Below, one piece after another: positions 26,865 to 36,257 of a stretch of DNA of 52,142 nt. Source of the stretch: an uncultured Collinsella sp. (GTDB taxonomy: Bacteria > Actinomycetota > Coriobacteriia > Coriobacteriales > Coriobacteriaceae); assembly GCA_900754745.1 (NCBI GenBank), contig CAAEEB010000069.1, positions 1 to 52,142 on the forward strand, in the 5' to 3' direction. How positions within the stretch are numbered: the stretch's first letter is position 1; the number at the start of each line of letters is the position of its first letter. A program made the translations under genes and the position numbers. The notes under the pieces were generated by a model. That model saw only the letters and a list, made by a program, of their open reading frames with translations, was not told the DNA's origin and did no database searches.

Positions 26865-29862
26865 ATCGCTCGACCAGCACGCGGTTAAGCCTTCCCTCCA
26901 CCAAGCGCTCATACAGACGTCGCGTCTCGGGCTCGGGCACGCCATTGACCTGCTCCCTTAGGTGGTGCATATGCCCACTGTACAGCTCGACGACATCGCG
27001 TCGCCGCCCCGCCGCCCCGTAGACGCGCATAGCGCAACGCACCATGTCCTCACGCGCCGTCTCTTGGCGCAGCCCCGACTCCACCAGCCATACCGCCGAC
27101 TGCAGATCGTTTTCTTCGAGGGCTGCATTCGCGCCCCGAATCATGCAGTCGATATACTTCGATTCCATAATGCGTCGCATACGCAAAAAGTAGGTGGGAT
27201 TGCAGCCATTGGGAACATACAACGGACCGGCGTAGAGCTGCTCGATCTTAAGGCACAGCTCGACCAGATGGGGTCCGCGTGCACCCGTGCGATTTCCCAA
27301 AACTTCGCGGCTTATCTGATCAAACAACCGCACGTCGGTCTTGACGTAATCGCCGTTAAGCCCAATGCACTCGTTTTGAATCAGCACACACGACTTGCCG
27401 TCCGGCGTCGGTCCCAAGGCCGAACGCAGGCGCGATATCGTCGAGTACAGATTGTTACGGGCGCTATTGAACTCGGCATGGGGCCACAGCTCCATAGCCA
27501 GCGTCTCGCGGTCGACCAGTGCATCCATGCCCAGCGCAAGCCGCTCGGCAAGCGTCGCCGCTTTCTTGCGGCGCCACATCTTATCCGTGATGGGAAACCC
27601 GTCGCGCTCGGCGCGAAACACCCCAAACATGCGGATCTCGATATGGCCAATCACATCGACGCCCTCGGCATCGCCGGCCTGAAACAGACGCTCGCCTTCG
27701 CCCTCAAAGTCGTCACGCAGCGAATACCGCGACAGCTCGCGCACCGGAAGCTTCTTTCGAATTCTAGCAGCCGGCTCACCCAGACAATGCATCGCAAGAC
27801 GCGCAAACAGCCGATACGACGGATCCAAAATCCCTGGGCGGTTCATGGACATCCAGGCTGCAAGGTCGCTATCACGGCCCGCAGAGGCCAAATGCAGCGC
27901 CACCATCCAAGCCTCGGCACCACCGACCTGCGTCCGACTCAAATCGAGCAGCTCTGCCTCTTCGCGCACCGATACCATCGATGTATTGCGTAAGTACGCC
28001 GCGCGCTCTAGCAGCAGTGCGTTGTCGCGTATATATCCAATCGATTCCTCGGCAAGCCTGAGCACCTGCACCGCACGGAATTTGGCATTGACCGGACGCC
28101 CCTCAGCCAGCGACTGCCAGCCTTCCAGTATCAAGCCAAACAACTGGACTTGATTGTCACGCACGCGCACGGCAAAACGGTCGAGCTCATTGAATGCCTG
28201 CTCGTCGGTCACCGGCATGCCGGCAAACAGGCGCCGCGCCGATAATACCATGCGCACCCAGATGGCGAGCGCTCGGATTCCACGCGCTTCGAGCGCCTCG
28301 AGCGTCAGGGCCATCTCGTCATCACGCTCGTCAGTCCCTGCATACGACCCATCAAATAGCTCCGTCAACATGCGGTCCGCCCGCACAAACGTCCCCGCGA
28401 TATCGAGCTCGCAATCATAGGCCTTATCCGTTTTGAGCCCCGCGAGGATCTCACCACCCTTCGCCCGCTCGGTCAGCCCGTGCTTTATCTCGACATGTGC
28501 GGACAGCATGTCGAGTGCGGCACAAGACGCCTCACTTTCCAGCGCTGTATGGCTTGCCGGAAGCCCCAGGCCACTATCTCCATAACAGGCGGCCGTAAAC
28601 GCGTGCGCCACCTTCCACGACACGGGATCGAGCTCGCAAATCGCTTGCTCGCCCGCATGCTCGATAATTGAGGCCATATACCGCGCGAGCTTTGTATTGG
28701 AGACGCTCACCGCCGCCAGATAGATGCCGAGCGCCTCGCCAGGCGTCGGCTCCGATGCCTGACCATCTGCCTCGTTCTTTCCCAGCGCCGCGCGGCAGAC
28801 ATCCCCTCCATGCCCCGTCAGGGCCAGATCGACCCCATACTGCCCGGCAAGCTCCAGCACCGCACTGCGGTCCAAAAACGCGTCGGCGAGGTCCATCGCG
28901 GTATCGCAGCGCCCCGCTTTAATCAATATACGCGCCGCCCGCACAACGAGTTCGGGGCGAATTTCGGCGACCAGCTTGCGCAATCGAAGACGCGCGTTGT
29001 CCTCGGTACCCAAGCAGGTAAAGCTCCGGTCTGCCGGATCAACGCCAAAAATGGGATAATCGCGGACAAGATAGGACTGGTCAATCGCCGAAAGCCTAAC
29101 ACCGCAAGCCTCGAGCTCCGAAATATTGCCCTCACCCATTAGGACCATCAAGCATGCCACACTAAACAGGGCGTTGTTCTCGAGCGATGCCAGATCAACA
29201 AGTGCCGCACCGTAGATATTAACGATCTCGTTTTCGAGCATCTGGGCAACGTCTCCCTGCCCGTAGAGTCCCGACTGCATAGCCGAGACGAGCTCGGGCA
29301 CGCCCTGCGTAAGCTGGTAGAAGTCGAGCGATGTGCTGATCGAGAACGCCGATGCCCACGCCGAATACTCATAGGCATGCACCTTGAGCATCTGCGCGTT
29401 GACTTTAATCGAATCGCCCAGTCCATGAATCAGCTGGCGATTCGAAGGACGGCAGCTCATAAAGACCCCAACCCCCATAGCACGCAGGCTTCGGATTCGG
29501 TCGATCAGCTCCTCGGTCTCGCTCTGGCTGAGGTTAGGCACGTTATCGATTGCAATCAGGGAGTGCGGCTTGTCCTTAAGCTCTTCGGTAACGACCTCGA
29601 GCTGCATAAACACCTCGCGCCCAATGGCGCGGTCTGCCTCGATGATTCGCACGGGACCTCGCGTCGGATCGCTTTTAACCTCTTGGGCATACTGCAGCAA
29701 CACCGAGGTTTTCCCAAAGCCATCAGGCGCGTAGAGGACTACGATGCCGGCCTTTCGGCCCTTGGCGATAAGTTCGTTCATCAAGCGATCGCGCCGCACC
29801 GTATAACTACTGCCCAGCGGCATAAGCTCGAGGTCGTCCGTATTGCCCAAATCGTTAACCAT
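26863..29862 (-). CDS. Large ATPase/winged-helix/BTAD transcriptional regulator
   Basis: A 999-aa cytosolic regulator. The N-terminal NTPase has a P-loop LYAPDGFGKTSVL (about 43-55) and a Walker-B-like SLIAIDNVP (about 100-108), arranged as in MalT/STAND-type sensors. A long helical-repeat middle (about 250-720) follows. The C-terminus has an OmpR-type winged helix, IRMFGVFRAERDGFPITDKMWRRKKAATLAERLAL (about 737-775), then SARNNLYSTISRLRSALG and a bacterial transcriptional activation domain to the end. So it is SARP-like with the DNA-binding domain at the C-terminus rather than the N-terminus. The strand reads GAGGAGCGGGC before the ATG. Target unknown; a direct heptamer repeat lies just upstream. 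Confidence 0.88.
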   Translation of the reverse strand: MVNDLGNTDDLELMPLGSSYTVRRDRLMNELIAKGRKAGIVVLYAPDGFGKTSVLLQYAQEVKSDPTRGPVRIIEADRAIGREVFMQLEVVTEELKDKPHSLIAIDNVPNLSQSETEELIDRIRSLRAMGVGVFMSCRPSNRQLIHGLGDSIKVNAQMLKVHAYEYSAWASAFSISTSLDFYQLTQGVPELVSAMQSGLYGQGDVAQMLENEIVNIYGAALVDLASLENNALFSVACLMVLMGEGNISELEACGVRLSAIDQSYLVRDYPIFGVDPADRSFTCLGTEDNARLRLRKLVAEIRPELVVRAARILIKAGRCDTAMDLADAFLDRSAVLELAGQYGVDLALTGHGGDVCRAALGKNEADGQASEPTPGEALGIYLAAVSVSNTKLARYMASIIEHAGEQAICELDPVSWKVAHAFTAACYGDSGLGLPASHTALESEASCAALDMLSAHVEIKHGLTERAKGGEILAGLKTDKAYDCELDIAGTFVRADRMLTELFDGSYAGTDERDDEMALTLEALEARGIRALAIWVRMVLSARRLFAGMPVTDEQAFNELDRFAVRVRDNQVQLFGLILEGWQSLAEGRPVNAKFRAVQVLRLAEESIGYIRDNALLLERAAYLRNTSMVSVREEAELLDLSRTQVGGAEAWMVALHLASAGRDSDLAAWMSMNRPGILDPSYRLFARLAMHCLGEPAARIRKKLPVRELSRYSLRDDFEGEGERLFQAGDAEGVDVIGHIEIRMFGVFRAERDGFPITDKMWRRKKAATLAERLALGMDALVDRETLAMELWPHAEFNSARNNLYSTISRLRSALGPTPDGKSCVLIQNECIGLNGDYVKTDVRLFDQISREVLGNRTGARGPHLVELCLKIEQLYAGPLYVPNGCNPTYFLRMRRIMESKYIDCMIRGANAALEENDLQSAVWLVESGLRQETAREDMVRCAMRVYGAAGRRRDVVELYSGHMHHLREQVNGVPEPETRRLYERLVEGRLNRVLVER

Positions 29863-29897
29863 GCCCGCTCCTCAACTCGACCACAAGGACACCGTAA

Positions 29898-29921
29898 CGC
29901 TAGACCATATGTATCGCTAGA
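29898..29921. promoter_or_regulatory. Direct heptamer repeats upstream of the BTAD regulator
   Basis: CGCTAGA occurs at 29898-29904 and 29915-29921, 17 bp apart, 36 bp upstream of the regulator's start codon. SARP regulators bind direct heptamer repeats, though usually with 11 or 22-bp periodicity, so an autoregulatory site is possible but unproven. Confidence 0.4.
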
Positions 29922-30246
29922 TGAATAGAGCGATGCTACGGTTTAGGATGTTTGTTGGTACGCAAATGGCAAGTTTTTGTTCAGCGTGGTCCGATTGAAA
30001 CTTATCCCCCAACCAATCAGTCTTTGCGCAGGTCAATGCGCTTGCCAGCTTGTCCCATCCTTTGGCAGTGTACCTCAAATGAGCGCTGTTCAATTGTGTT
30101 GCGCAACTCACCTAACGCCAGCTACCGTCTGCGACCTTTTCATAGCATTTATGCATAGTATCTGTTATGGAATGAATCATGCTGCACCAGACGCACCCGT
30201 CCAGTTCGCGGCCAGATTTTCGTCAAGCACACGGCGCACGCTCAGC
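29922..30246. other. Gene-free stretch between regulator and nagB
   Basis: No supported gene. The short ORFs here lack ribosome sites and family similarity. Apart from the terminator of nagB at its right end and the heptamer repeats at its left, I see only isolated short stems. Confidence 0.4.
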
Positions 30247-30273
30247 AAAAAGGCCCCCGCAAAGCGGAGGCCT
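30247..30273 (-). terminator. Terminator of nagB
   Basis: Stem GGCCCCCGC / GCGGAGGCC with an AAA loop and one mismatch, preceded on the plus strand by AAAAA, giving a T-run on the minus strand, about 35 bp after the nagB stop. Confidence 0.82.
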
Positions 30274-30306
30274 TCGGCAAAGCTATGTCGAGGTGATAGG
30301 CTTTCG

Positions 30307-31035
30307 CTACTTGCAGAGCGAAAGGGCGGCCTCGTCGGCAACGACAACGCAGTTGGTGTGCAGTTGCAGGATCGAGGCAGGGCACTCGGGGGTAACCGGA
30401 CCATAGCACATGTCATGCACGGCCTGCGCCTTGGCCTCGCCGTTGGCGACGACCAGGATCATGCGGGCATACATGATGGTCTGGGTACCCATGGTGTAGG
30501 CCTGACGGGGCACGTCGTCGATGCTGTCGAACAGGCGGCTGTTGGCCTGAATGGTGCTCTCGGTGAGGTCGACACAGTGCGTACCCTTGGAGAAGTGGTC
30601 ATCGGGCTCGTTGAAGCCAATGTGACCGTTGTTACCGATGCCGAGCAGCTGCAGATCAGGGTAACCGGCAACAGCGACGATCTTGTCGTACTCAGAGCAG
30701 GCAGCGGCAGCGTCGGGATTGGAGCCATCGGGCACATGTGTGTTGTTCAGGTCGATGTTAATGTGATCGAAGAAGTTCTCACGCATAAAGTAGTGGTAGC
30801 TCTGGGGATCGTCGTGCGAAAGGCCACGATACTCGTCGAGGTTGTAGGTGCTGACCTCGGCAAAGTCGACGTCACCCTTCTCGTACCAAGCGGCGAGCTG
30901 CTTGTAGGCGCCAATCGGGGTGGAGCCGGTGGCAAGACCCAGCACGCAATCGGGCTTGAGGATAACCTGGGCCGAGATGATATTGGCGGCCTTGCGGCTC
31001 ATATCCTCGTAGTCTTTAGCTTTAATAATCTTCAT
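30307..31035 (-). CDS. nagB: Glucosamine-6-phosphate deaminase
   Basis: Converts glucosamine-6-phosphate to fructose-6-phosphate and ammonia, feeding amino sugars into glycolysis. The 242-aa product has the family signatures GLATGSTPIGAYK, YNLDEYRGL and GIGNNGHIGFNEP. The start at 31035 follows AAAGGACG; a further 55 codons upstream are unrelated sequence. It is close to the length of the compact NagB forms without the allosteric C-terminal extension. With crr and glmM upstream on the same strand it makes an amino-sugar cluster. Confidence 0.95.
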   Translation of the reverse strand: MKIIKAKDYEDMSRKAANIISAQVILKPDCVLGLATGSTPIGAYKQLAAWYEKGDVDFAEVSTYNLDEYRGLSHDDPQSYHYFMRENFFDHINIDLNNTHVPDGSNPDAAAACSEYDKIVAVAGYPDLQLLGIGNNGHIGFNEPDDHFSKGTHCVDLTESTIQANSRLFDSIDDVPRQAYTMGTQTIMYARMILVVANGEAKAQAVHDMCYGPVTPECPASILQLHTNCVVVADEAALSLCK

Positions 31036-31233
31036 TACGCGTCCTTTCTCGTACAAGAGAGGCAAGGCTCCCCTTACAAGCACTTGCCCGCGGCCCGCGT
31101 CGGCCGCAACCAACGTGTGCGGCCACCAGGGCGAGGTCGCGTAATGTATATGTCTCGTGTCTACCCGCGTCGAGGCCCCTGCCCGTCCACGGTGACCCAA
31201 AGCTGTTTAGCTTCGGACAAATCCCATCTTGCC

Positions 31234-31267
31234 ACGGAGGGCGTCCTCTTTCAAGGGCGCCCTCCGT
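31234..31267 (-). terminator. Hairpin after the EIIA gene
   Basis: Perfect 10-bp arms ACGGAGGGCG (31234-31243) and CGCCCTCCGT (31258-31267), 41 bp past the stop of the EIIA gene. There is no T-run, so termination is likely but inefficient. Confidence 0.6.
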
Positions 31268-31307
31268 AAACGTGTTTGAATTGTAGGCTAAAGGCCGAGC
31301 GCGCTCA

Positions 31308-31805
31308 CTAGCGCTCGCGAGCGACGATGAGTTGGTCCATCTCCTCGACATGCTCGCCAACGGAACCCTTGATGCTCGAGAACTCAACGGAGTTGCACAC
31401 CAAGATGGGAACCGTCACATCGTAGCCCTCGGCAGCAATTGCCTCGCGATCGAACTCGATGAGTACATCGCCCTTATGGACGATGTCACCCACTTGCGCA
31501 TGTACGGTAAAGTGCTTGCCCTCGAGCTGAACAGTGTCCAAACCAACGTGGATGAGCACGTCTAGGCCATCGACCGTGTTGAGCGCAACGGCGTGTCCCG
31601 TGGGAAAAATGGCCTCGACCTTGGCGTCTGCCGGCGCAATCACGCGCGTGCCGGTAGGCTGAATCGCCACGCCCTGGCCCAAAAGGCCGGTGGCAAACGT
31701 CTGGTCATTGACCTCGGACAACGGAATGACATCACCCGAGATGGGAGCATCCAGCGTAAGGACTCGACCACGCATACCAAAAGACCTTAGGACTTTAGTG
31801 AACAT
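31308..31805 (-). CDS. crr: Glucose-type PTS IIA component
   Basis: A 165-aa soluble EIIA(Glc)-type protein that receives phosphate from HPr and passes it to a sugar-specific IIB. The two conserved histidines are visible: His71 (IFPTGHAVAL) and the phosphorylation site His86 (DVLIHVGLDTV). The sequence LEGKHFTVHAQVGDIVHKGDVL also matches the family. The start at 31805 follows GAGGGGGAGC; 7 codons more in the ORF are unsupported. No IIBC is in the window. It may serve a shared or regulatory role near nagB. Confidence 0.92.
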   Translation of the reverse strand: MFTKVLRSFGMRGRVLTLDAPISGDVIPLSEVNDQTFATGLLGQGVAIQPTGTRVIAPADAKVEAIFPTGHAVALNTVDGLDVLIHVGLDTVQLEGKHFTVHAQVGDIVHKGDVLIEFDREAIAAEGYDVTVPILVCNSVEFSSIKGSVGEHVEEMDQLIVARER

Positions 31806-31876
31806 GCTCCCCCTCGGACATACCAATCAATCAAAATAACCTTGTCAGTTTACCACTTGGCACCCGTTTTTGGCCA

Positions 31877-33214
31877 TTAGGGAAGTTCGCGCTTGACAAC
31901 CTCGACGATATCGTCAACAACACGCTGGGTCAGCTCGTGCGTCTCCGCCTCGGCCATAACGCGAACCAGCGGCTCGGTACCGCTCGGGCGCACCAAGATG
32001 CGGCCGCGACCGTTGAGCTCTTTCTCGGCGGCAGCGACGGCGTCCCAAATGGGCTGGCAATCGTCCAGGCCGGCCTTGTTGTCCGAATGCACGTTGACGA
32101 GCACCTGCGGGTACTTCTTCATGATGCCAGCAAGGTCGGTAAGGGTGCGGCCGGTGCGCTTGAGCACGGCCAGCAGCTGCAGAGCCGTCACCAGACCGTC
32201 GCCGGTGGTGTTGTGCTCCAGGAAGATGATGTGGCCGGACTGCTCGCCACCGATAACGGCACCGTCCTCGAGCATGCGCTCCAAAACGTAGCGGTCGCCC
32301 ACGGCGGTCTGGACCATCTCAAAGCCCTGCTCCTTCATTGCGATGGAGAAACCCAGGTTACACATGACGGTCGAGACGATCTCGGAGTTGGCGAGCTTGC
32401 CGCGAGCAGCAAGGTCGGAGCCGCAGATAGCCAGGATGTAGTCGCCATCGATCTCGTTGCCCTCACTGTCCACGAACAGCACGCGATCGGCGTCGCCGTC
32501 GTGGGCCAGGCCGATATCGGCGTGGGTGCGCAGCACGAGCTCGCGCAGGGGCTCAAGGTGCGTGGAGCCGCACTCGACGTTAATGTCGGTGCCGCAGAAA
32601 TCGGTGTTGATGGCATGCACCGTGGCGCCCAGGCGCTGCAGCGCGGCAGGCGTGGTCTGGCAGGAAGCACCGTGACCGCAGTCGACAGCAACGACCAGGC
32701 CGTCGAGCTTAAGGCCGTCGAGCGTGCTGATGGCATGATCGACATAGGCCTTGCGGGCATCCTTCATCTTGATGATGTGACCCACACCGGCGCCGGTCGG
32801 CAGCGTGTCGGCAGCCATGGCCTCCTCGGACATGACCCAGGCGCTGATCTCTTCCTCAACCGCGTCGGGAAGCTTCATGCCCTTACGACTAAAGAACTTG
32901 ATGCCGTTGAACTCCGGCGGATTGTGCGAAGCAGAAATGACAATGCCGCCGTCGAGCTCGTTTTGAACGGTGAGCAGTGCCACGGCCGGCGTAGGGATAA
33001 CGCCGCAGCAATGCGGGCGACCGCCCTCGGCCATAATGCCGGCGGTCAGAGCACTCTCGAGCATGGTGCCCGAAAGACGCGTATCGCGACCGATGCAAAT
33101 GTCCGGGCCAAGGAACTTGGTCGCCGCGCGGCCCAGACGAAATGCAAGGTCGCACGAGAGGTCGGCGTTGGCGACGCCACGGACGCCATCGGTACCGAAG
33201 ATGTTCTGGGGCAT
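31877..33214 (-). CDS. glmM: Phosphoglucosamine mutase
   Basis: Interconverts glucosamine-6-phosphate and glucosamine-1-phosphate for UDP-GlcNAc synthesis. The 445-aa protein begins MPQNIFGTDGVRGVAN; the phosphoserine is Ser96 in ISASHNPPEFNGIKF; the metal site is DGDADR (LAHDGDADRVLFV); and the sugar site GGEQSGHIIF follows. The start at 33214 follows AAGGAGCGATCC, with 6 unsupported codons upstream. It lies between crr and rpsI. Confidence 0.97.
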   Translation of the reverse strand: MPQNIFGTDGVRGVANADLSCDLAFRLGRAATKFLGPDICIGRDTRLSGTMLESALTAGIMAEGGRPHCCGVIPTPAVALLTVQNELDGGIVISASHNPPEFNGIKFFSRKGMKLPDAVEEEISAWVMSEEAMAADTLPTGAGVGHIIKMKDARKAYVDHAISTLDGLKLDGLVVAVDCGHGASCQTTPAALQRLGATVHAINTDFCGTDINVECGSTHLEPLRELVLRTHADIGLAHDGDADRVLFVDSEGNEIDGDYILAICGSDLAARGKLANSEIVSTVMCNLGFSIAMKEQGFEMVQTAVGDRYVLERMLEDGAVIGGEQSGHIIFLEHNTTGDGLVTALQLLAVLKRTGRTLTDLAGIMKKYPQVLVNVHSDNKAGLDDCQPIWDAVAAAEKELNGRGRILVRPSGTEPLVRVMAEAETHELTQRVVDDIVEVVKRELP

Positions 33215-33263
33215 AGGATCGCTCCTTCCCAAGTGGGCAAAACGCAGTCGCCCACCCTAGTCG

Positions 33264-33307
33264 AAAAAGAAAAGCGGGACCCGCCGAGCAATCGGCAGGC
33301 CCCGCTT
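33264..33307 (-). terminator. Terminator of rplM-rpsI
   Basis: Stem AAGCGGGACCCGCCGA / TCGGCAGGCCCCGCTT with two mismatches. The plus-strand GAAAAAGAAAA before it gives a T-rich tract on the minus strand. Confidence 0.85.
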
Positions 33308-33337
33308 GTACATTGTATCTCGTAAGGAGATAAAACC

Positions 33338-33733
<396 letters not shown>

Positions 33734-33735
33734 CT

Positions 33736-34179
33736 TTAAGCCTCCAGCTCAATCTTCGTGGGGTTCTGGGCAGCATGCGGATGCTCGGCACCAGCGTAGA
33801 CCTTAAGCTTGGTCATCTGGGCACGTCCGAGGGTGGTCTTGGGCAGCATGCCGCGAACGGCGCGCTCGATGACCTTCTCCGGGTGCTTCTCCATAGCCTG
33901 GCGGAAGCTCTCAGCCTTGAGGCCGCCGTTGTAGCCGCTGTGGCGATAATAGGTCTTCGTGTCGGCCTTGTTACCGGTAAGCTGGACCTTATCGGCGTTG
34001 ATGACGACAACGAAGTCGCCGCAGTCGCTGTTGGGCGTGAACTGGGGCTTGTTCTTACCGCGCAGGATCATTGCGATCTGGGTGGCAAGACGGCCCAGGA
34101 CAGCACCATCGGCGTCGACGAGAACCCAGTTGCGCTGGACCTCGCCCTGCTTGGCGTAGTGAGTCGATTTCGAAATCAC
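33736..34179 (-). CDS. rplM: 50S ribosomal protein L13
   Basis: 147 aa; the family features [39 protein letters not shown] and [13 protein letters not shown] are present. The start is GTG at 34179, right after GGAGGAG and TCTAA; no ATG is available in frame nearby. First gene of the operon with rpsI; the leader (34180-34336) shows no clear L13-leader structure to my eye. Confidence 0.98.
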   Translation of the reverse strand: MISKSTHYAKQGEVQRNWVLVDADGAVLGRLATQIAMILRGKNKPQFTPNSDCGDFVVVINADKVQLTGNKADTKTYYRHSGYNGGLKAESFRQAMEKHPEKVIERAVRGMLPKTTLGRAQMTKLKVYAGAEHPHAAQNPTKIELEA

Positions 34180-34336
34180 TTAGACTCCTCCATGTACAGT
34201 ACGTGTTGTTACAGAGATTCACGGGGCTCTGCAAGTAACCCGTCCATATTACCCCGCTCGCCGCCCGAGTCAACAGGTATTTTGGCTCCGACCAGAGTTT
34301 CTGCACATGTCATCCATGGGTCATGACGTCGCGACA

Positions 34337-35215
34337 CTAGCGCTCGACAAATGCCTCGATATCACTCAGTAGGCGCTTTGCCTCCTGGCGGCCCTGGATA
34401 TACAGGTCGAGGAGCTTTGCCGAATCGTGCTCAACATGGCCGACCTCGACCGGCTTTTGCGGAGCAACGACCAGCGCGCGGCCCTCGCGTTCATACTTCC
34501 ACAGATGCATGCGCTGGATGTTATAGCGGTCGTGGCGCGTCTCGATAGCCTCGAGCAGGTAGGGGTAGTCGGCATAGCGAGCGCGTGCGGCTGGCATAAA
34601 CTCGTAGGGCTTTTTCTCATACGAACGGTCCTGCGTGACAATGACAACTGCGCGATCGAAGCCCGCCTCCTCCAGCACGTGCTCGATGGGGACCGAATCG
34701 GCTACGCCGCCGTCGACGTATTTGTGCCCATCGATCTCGACCGGCGGCGTCACCAGCGGCAGCGACGTCGATGCGCGCACGGCGTCGAGGTCAAGTACGG
34801 CGCTTTTGACCGGCAGGCACGCGGCAGTTCCAAAGAGCATGTCCGTCGCGACGGCGTACATCTCGATGGGGCTCGCGTCGAACGTCTCGTTGTCAAAGGG
34901 GTCCAGGCGGTCCTGGACATCGTTGAAAATAAAGTCGTAACCCACAATAGAACCCGTGGACGCAAACGATGCGGCGCCCATGAAGCGGCTGTCGTTGCAG
35001 AAAGCCAGGTTGATGCGGTTGGCACGGCCGATCTGGTGCGACTTGTAGTTCACGCCGTTGAGGGCGCCGGCCGATACACCGTAGACAGCCGGAATCTCGA
35101 CGCCAGCCTCCATGAGGACGTCGAGCACGCCCGCGGTAAACTGCCCGCGGAAGCTGCCGCCCTCCAAAACGAGCGCGACCTTGCCGGCGTTCTTTGCCTT
35201 ATCTTCTGCAGTCAT
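34337..35215 (-). CDS. Patatin-like phospholipase
   Basis: A 292-aa acyl hydrolase of the patatin family, with the catalytic dyad Ser48 in GVSAGAL and Asp in DGGVADSVPI (about residue 165), and the oxyanion loop LVLEGGSFRGQFTAGVLD (about 15-32). No signal peptide, so it is probably cytosolic. AGGAGG precedes the ATG. It is monocistronic. Its upstream region is occupied by the 62-bp-period array, which could be part of its regulation. Confidence 0.93.
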   Translation of the reverse strand: MTAEDKAKNAGKVALVLEGGSFRGQFTAGVLDVLMEAGVEIPAVYGVSAGALNGVNYKSHQIGRANRINLAFCNDSRFMGAASFASTGSIVGYDFIFNDVQDRLDPFDNETFDASPIEMYAVATDMLFGTAACLPVKSAVLDLDAVRASTSLPLVTPPVEIDGHKYVDGGVADSVPIEHVLEEAGFDRAVVIVTQDRSYEKKPYEFMPAARARYADYPYLLEAIETRHDRYNIQRMHLWKYEREGRALVVAPQKPVEVGHVEHDSAKLLDLYIQGRQEAKRLLSDIEAFVER

Positions 35216-35302
35216 ATTGACCTCCTGCGATTGCGTTTTGGCTTTCTTCTACCCAGTTTTGGAATGGAGGGCGCATAGGTTTTGGAGTTGAGGAGATGGA
35301 GC

Positions 35303-35574
35303 GGAAAGTACGTCCCGTTCTGAGGGGCGATTTCGGAATGGACTTTCCGCCTGGGTTGCCATTGGGAAAGCATGTCCCACTCTACGGCTCGATTCCGGGT
35401 CGCGGTTTCCGCTTGAGGCGTCATCCGGAAAATGTATCCCATTCCGAGCTTAGATTCCGGGATGCGGTTTCCGTTTGAGACACCATCCGGAAACTACGTC
35501 CCAGTCTGAGTGCGGATTCCGGGATGCGCTTTCCGCCTGGGCCGCCATTGGGAAAACGCGTCCCACCCTGCGTC
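35303..35574. repeat. Degenerate tandem array with exact 62-bp period
   Basis: The marker GGAAA starts units at 35303, 35365, 35427, 35489 and 35551, each exactly 62 bp apart, giving four full units and a partial fifth. Units share GGAAA..., a GTCCCA-like segment, GATTCCGGG and TTTCCG, with perhaps 70-80% identity. Each unit can fold as CGGAAA/TTTCCG. Since 62 is not a multiple of 3, it is not a protein repeat. It lies 88 bp upstream of the patatin gene. Confidence 0.88.
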
Positions 35575-35591
35575 ACTGAAGCGTTTTCTTT

Positions 35592-35632
35592 ACGCTCGCG
35601 CCCTGCACAGAGTTCGATTCTCCGCGGTACGG
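35592..35632. repeat. 41-nt direct repeat, copy A (T-arm-like)
   Basis: Identical to 35802-35842 over 41 nt. Contains GAGTTCGATTCTCCGCG (35610-35626), a 17-nt exact match to the tmRNA T-arm region, on the opposite strand to ssrA. Confidence 0.9.
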
Positions 35633-35703
35633 GGGATCCGTTGATGCGGGGCTTGGCCAGCTGAAATTCGATAAACATCGCATCCGTTTTGAGTCGAAAG
35701 TTT

Positions 35704-35842
35704 GCGCGGAGAATCCGCGTATTTGCTTCGCAAATCCGCACCGGCTTCGGCCGCCTGCCGGCGTCCTCGCCCGCTCGCTACAAACGCTCCGCGTTTGTTT
35801 AACGCTCGCGCCCTGCACAGAGTTCGATTCTCCGCGGTACGG
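35704..35842. mobile_element. T-arm-bounded GC-rich element beside ssrA
   Basis: Begins with GCGCGGAGAATC (35704-35715), the outer part of the tmRNA 3' end in the same orientation. It contains core hairpin AAACGCTCCGCGTTT (35782-35796) and ends in 41-nt repeat copy B (35802-35842), whose T-arm is in the opposite orientation. The core matches 14 of 15 bases, on the other strand, with the core beside tRNA-Glu. No gene inside. Confidence 0.55.
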
Positions 35843-35851
35843 ACAAGAAAT

Positions 35852-35884
35852 AAAAAGGCAGGTAGATATGAGTATCTACCTGCC
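35852..35884 (-). terminator. Terminator of ssrA
   Basis: Perfect 12-bp arms GGCAGGTAGATA (35857-35868) and its complement (35873-35884), followed on the minus strand by TTTTTATTTC. It lies 9 bp past the tmRNA 3' end. Confidence 0.93.
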
Positions 35885-35893
35885 TGTTGCTTA

Positions 35894-36257
35894 TGGTGGA
35901 GGCGCGGAGAATCGAACTCCGGTCCACGAAAGCCCCCTGATTGGCATCTCCAAGCTCAGTCGCTGGTTTTGTCTCGGACGCTTTGCGCGCAGCGACACGC
36001 TCGCGGCGTCCTAACCGGTTCGGTCTTAGCCTGCGCCATACCGATTACGTGCGCAGAAGCATTCCCCTAAAATGACGTCGCGCCGGTGTCGGGGAAATCA
36101 CCGGGTTGACGCGCCGCTATAAACTAAGCAGCGAGAGCCATAGGCTCAAAAGAAGAGTTGTTGTCAATTCAATTTGACGGTACCCCTGTTTAACGAGGCG
36201 AGGAGACCTCGGCTTGCTTCCTCTCTCAGAGCTATCGTGTCGAAACCAGTCGCCCCC
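35894..36257 (-). ncRNA. ssrA: tmRNA (transfer-messenger RNA)
   Basis: A one-piece tmRNA of 364 nt that rescues stalled ribosomes. The 5' end GGGGGCGACTGGTTTCGACA pairs with the 3' acceptor CGCCTCC before the encoded CCA at 35894-35896. The T-arm is GGAGTTCGATTCTCC. The tag reading frame is at 36124-36165 and encodes DNNSSFEPMALAA and a TAG stop; ALAA is the usual degradation signal. The resume codon is taken as GAC by frame and position; this is the least certain part. Confidence 0.95.

Noticed and set aside
29917..30111. Small ORF between the regulator and nagB
   Set aside because: Short, with no ribosome site and low-complexity composition.
35212..35442. ORF across the 62-bp array
   Set aside because: The 62-bp period shifts frame in each unit, so a protein repeat is impossible; no ribosome site.
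35303..35842. CRISPR array
   Set aside because: Units are degenerate along their whole length with no constant repeat alternating with unique spacers, and there are no cas genes.
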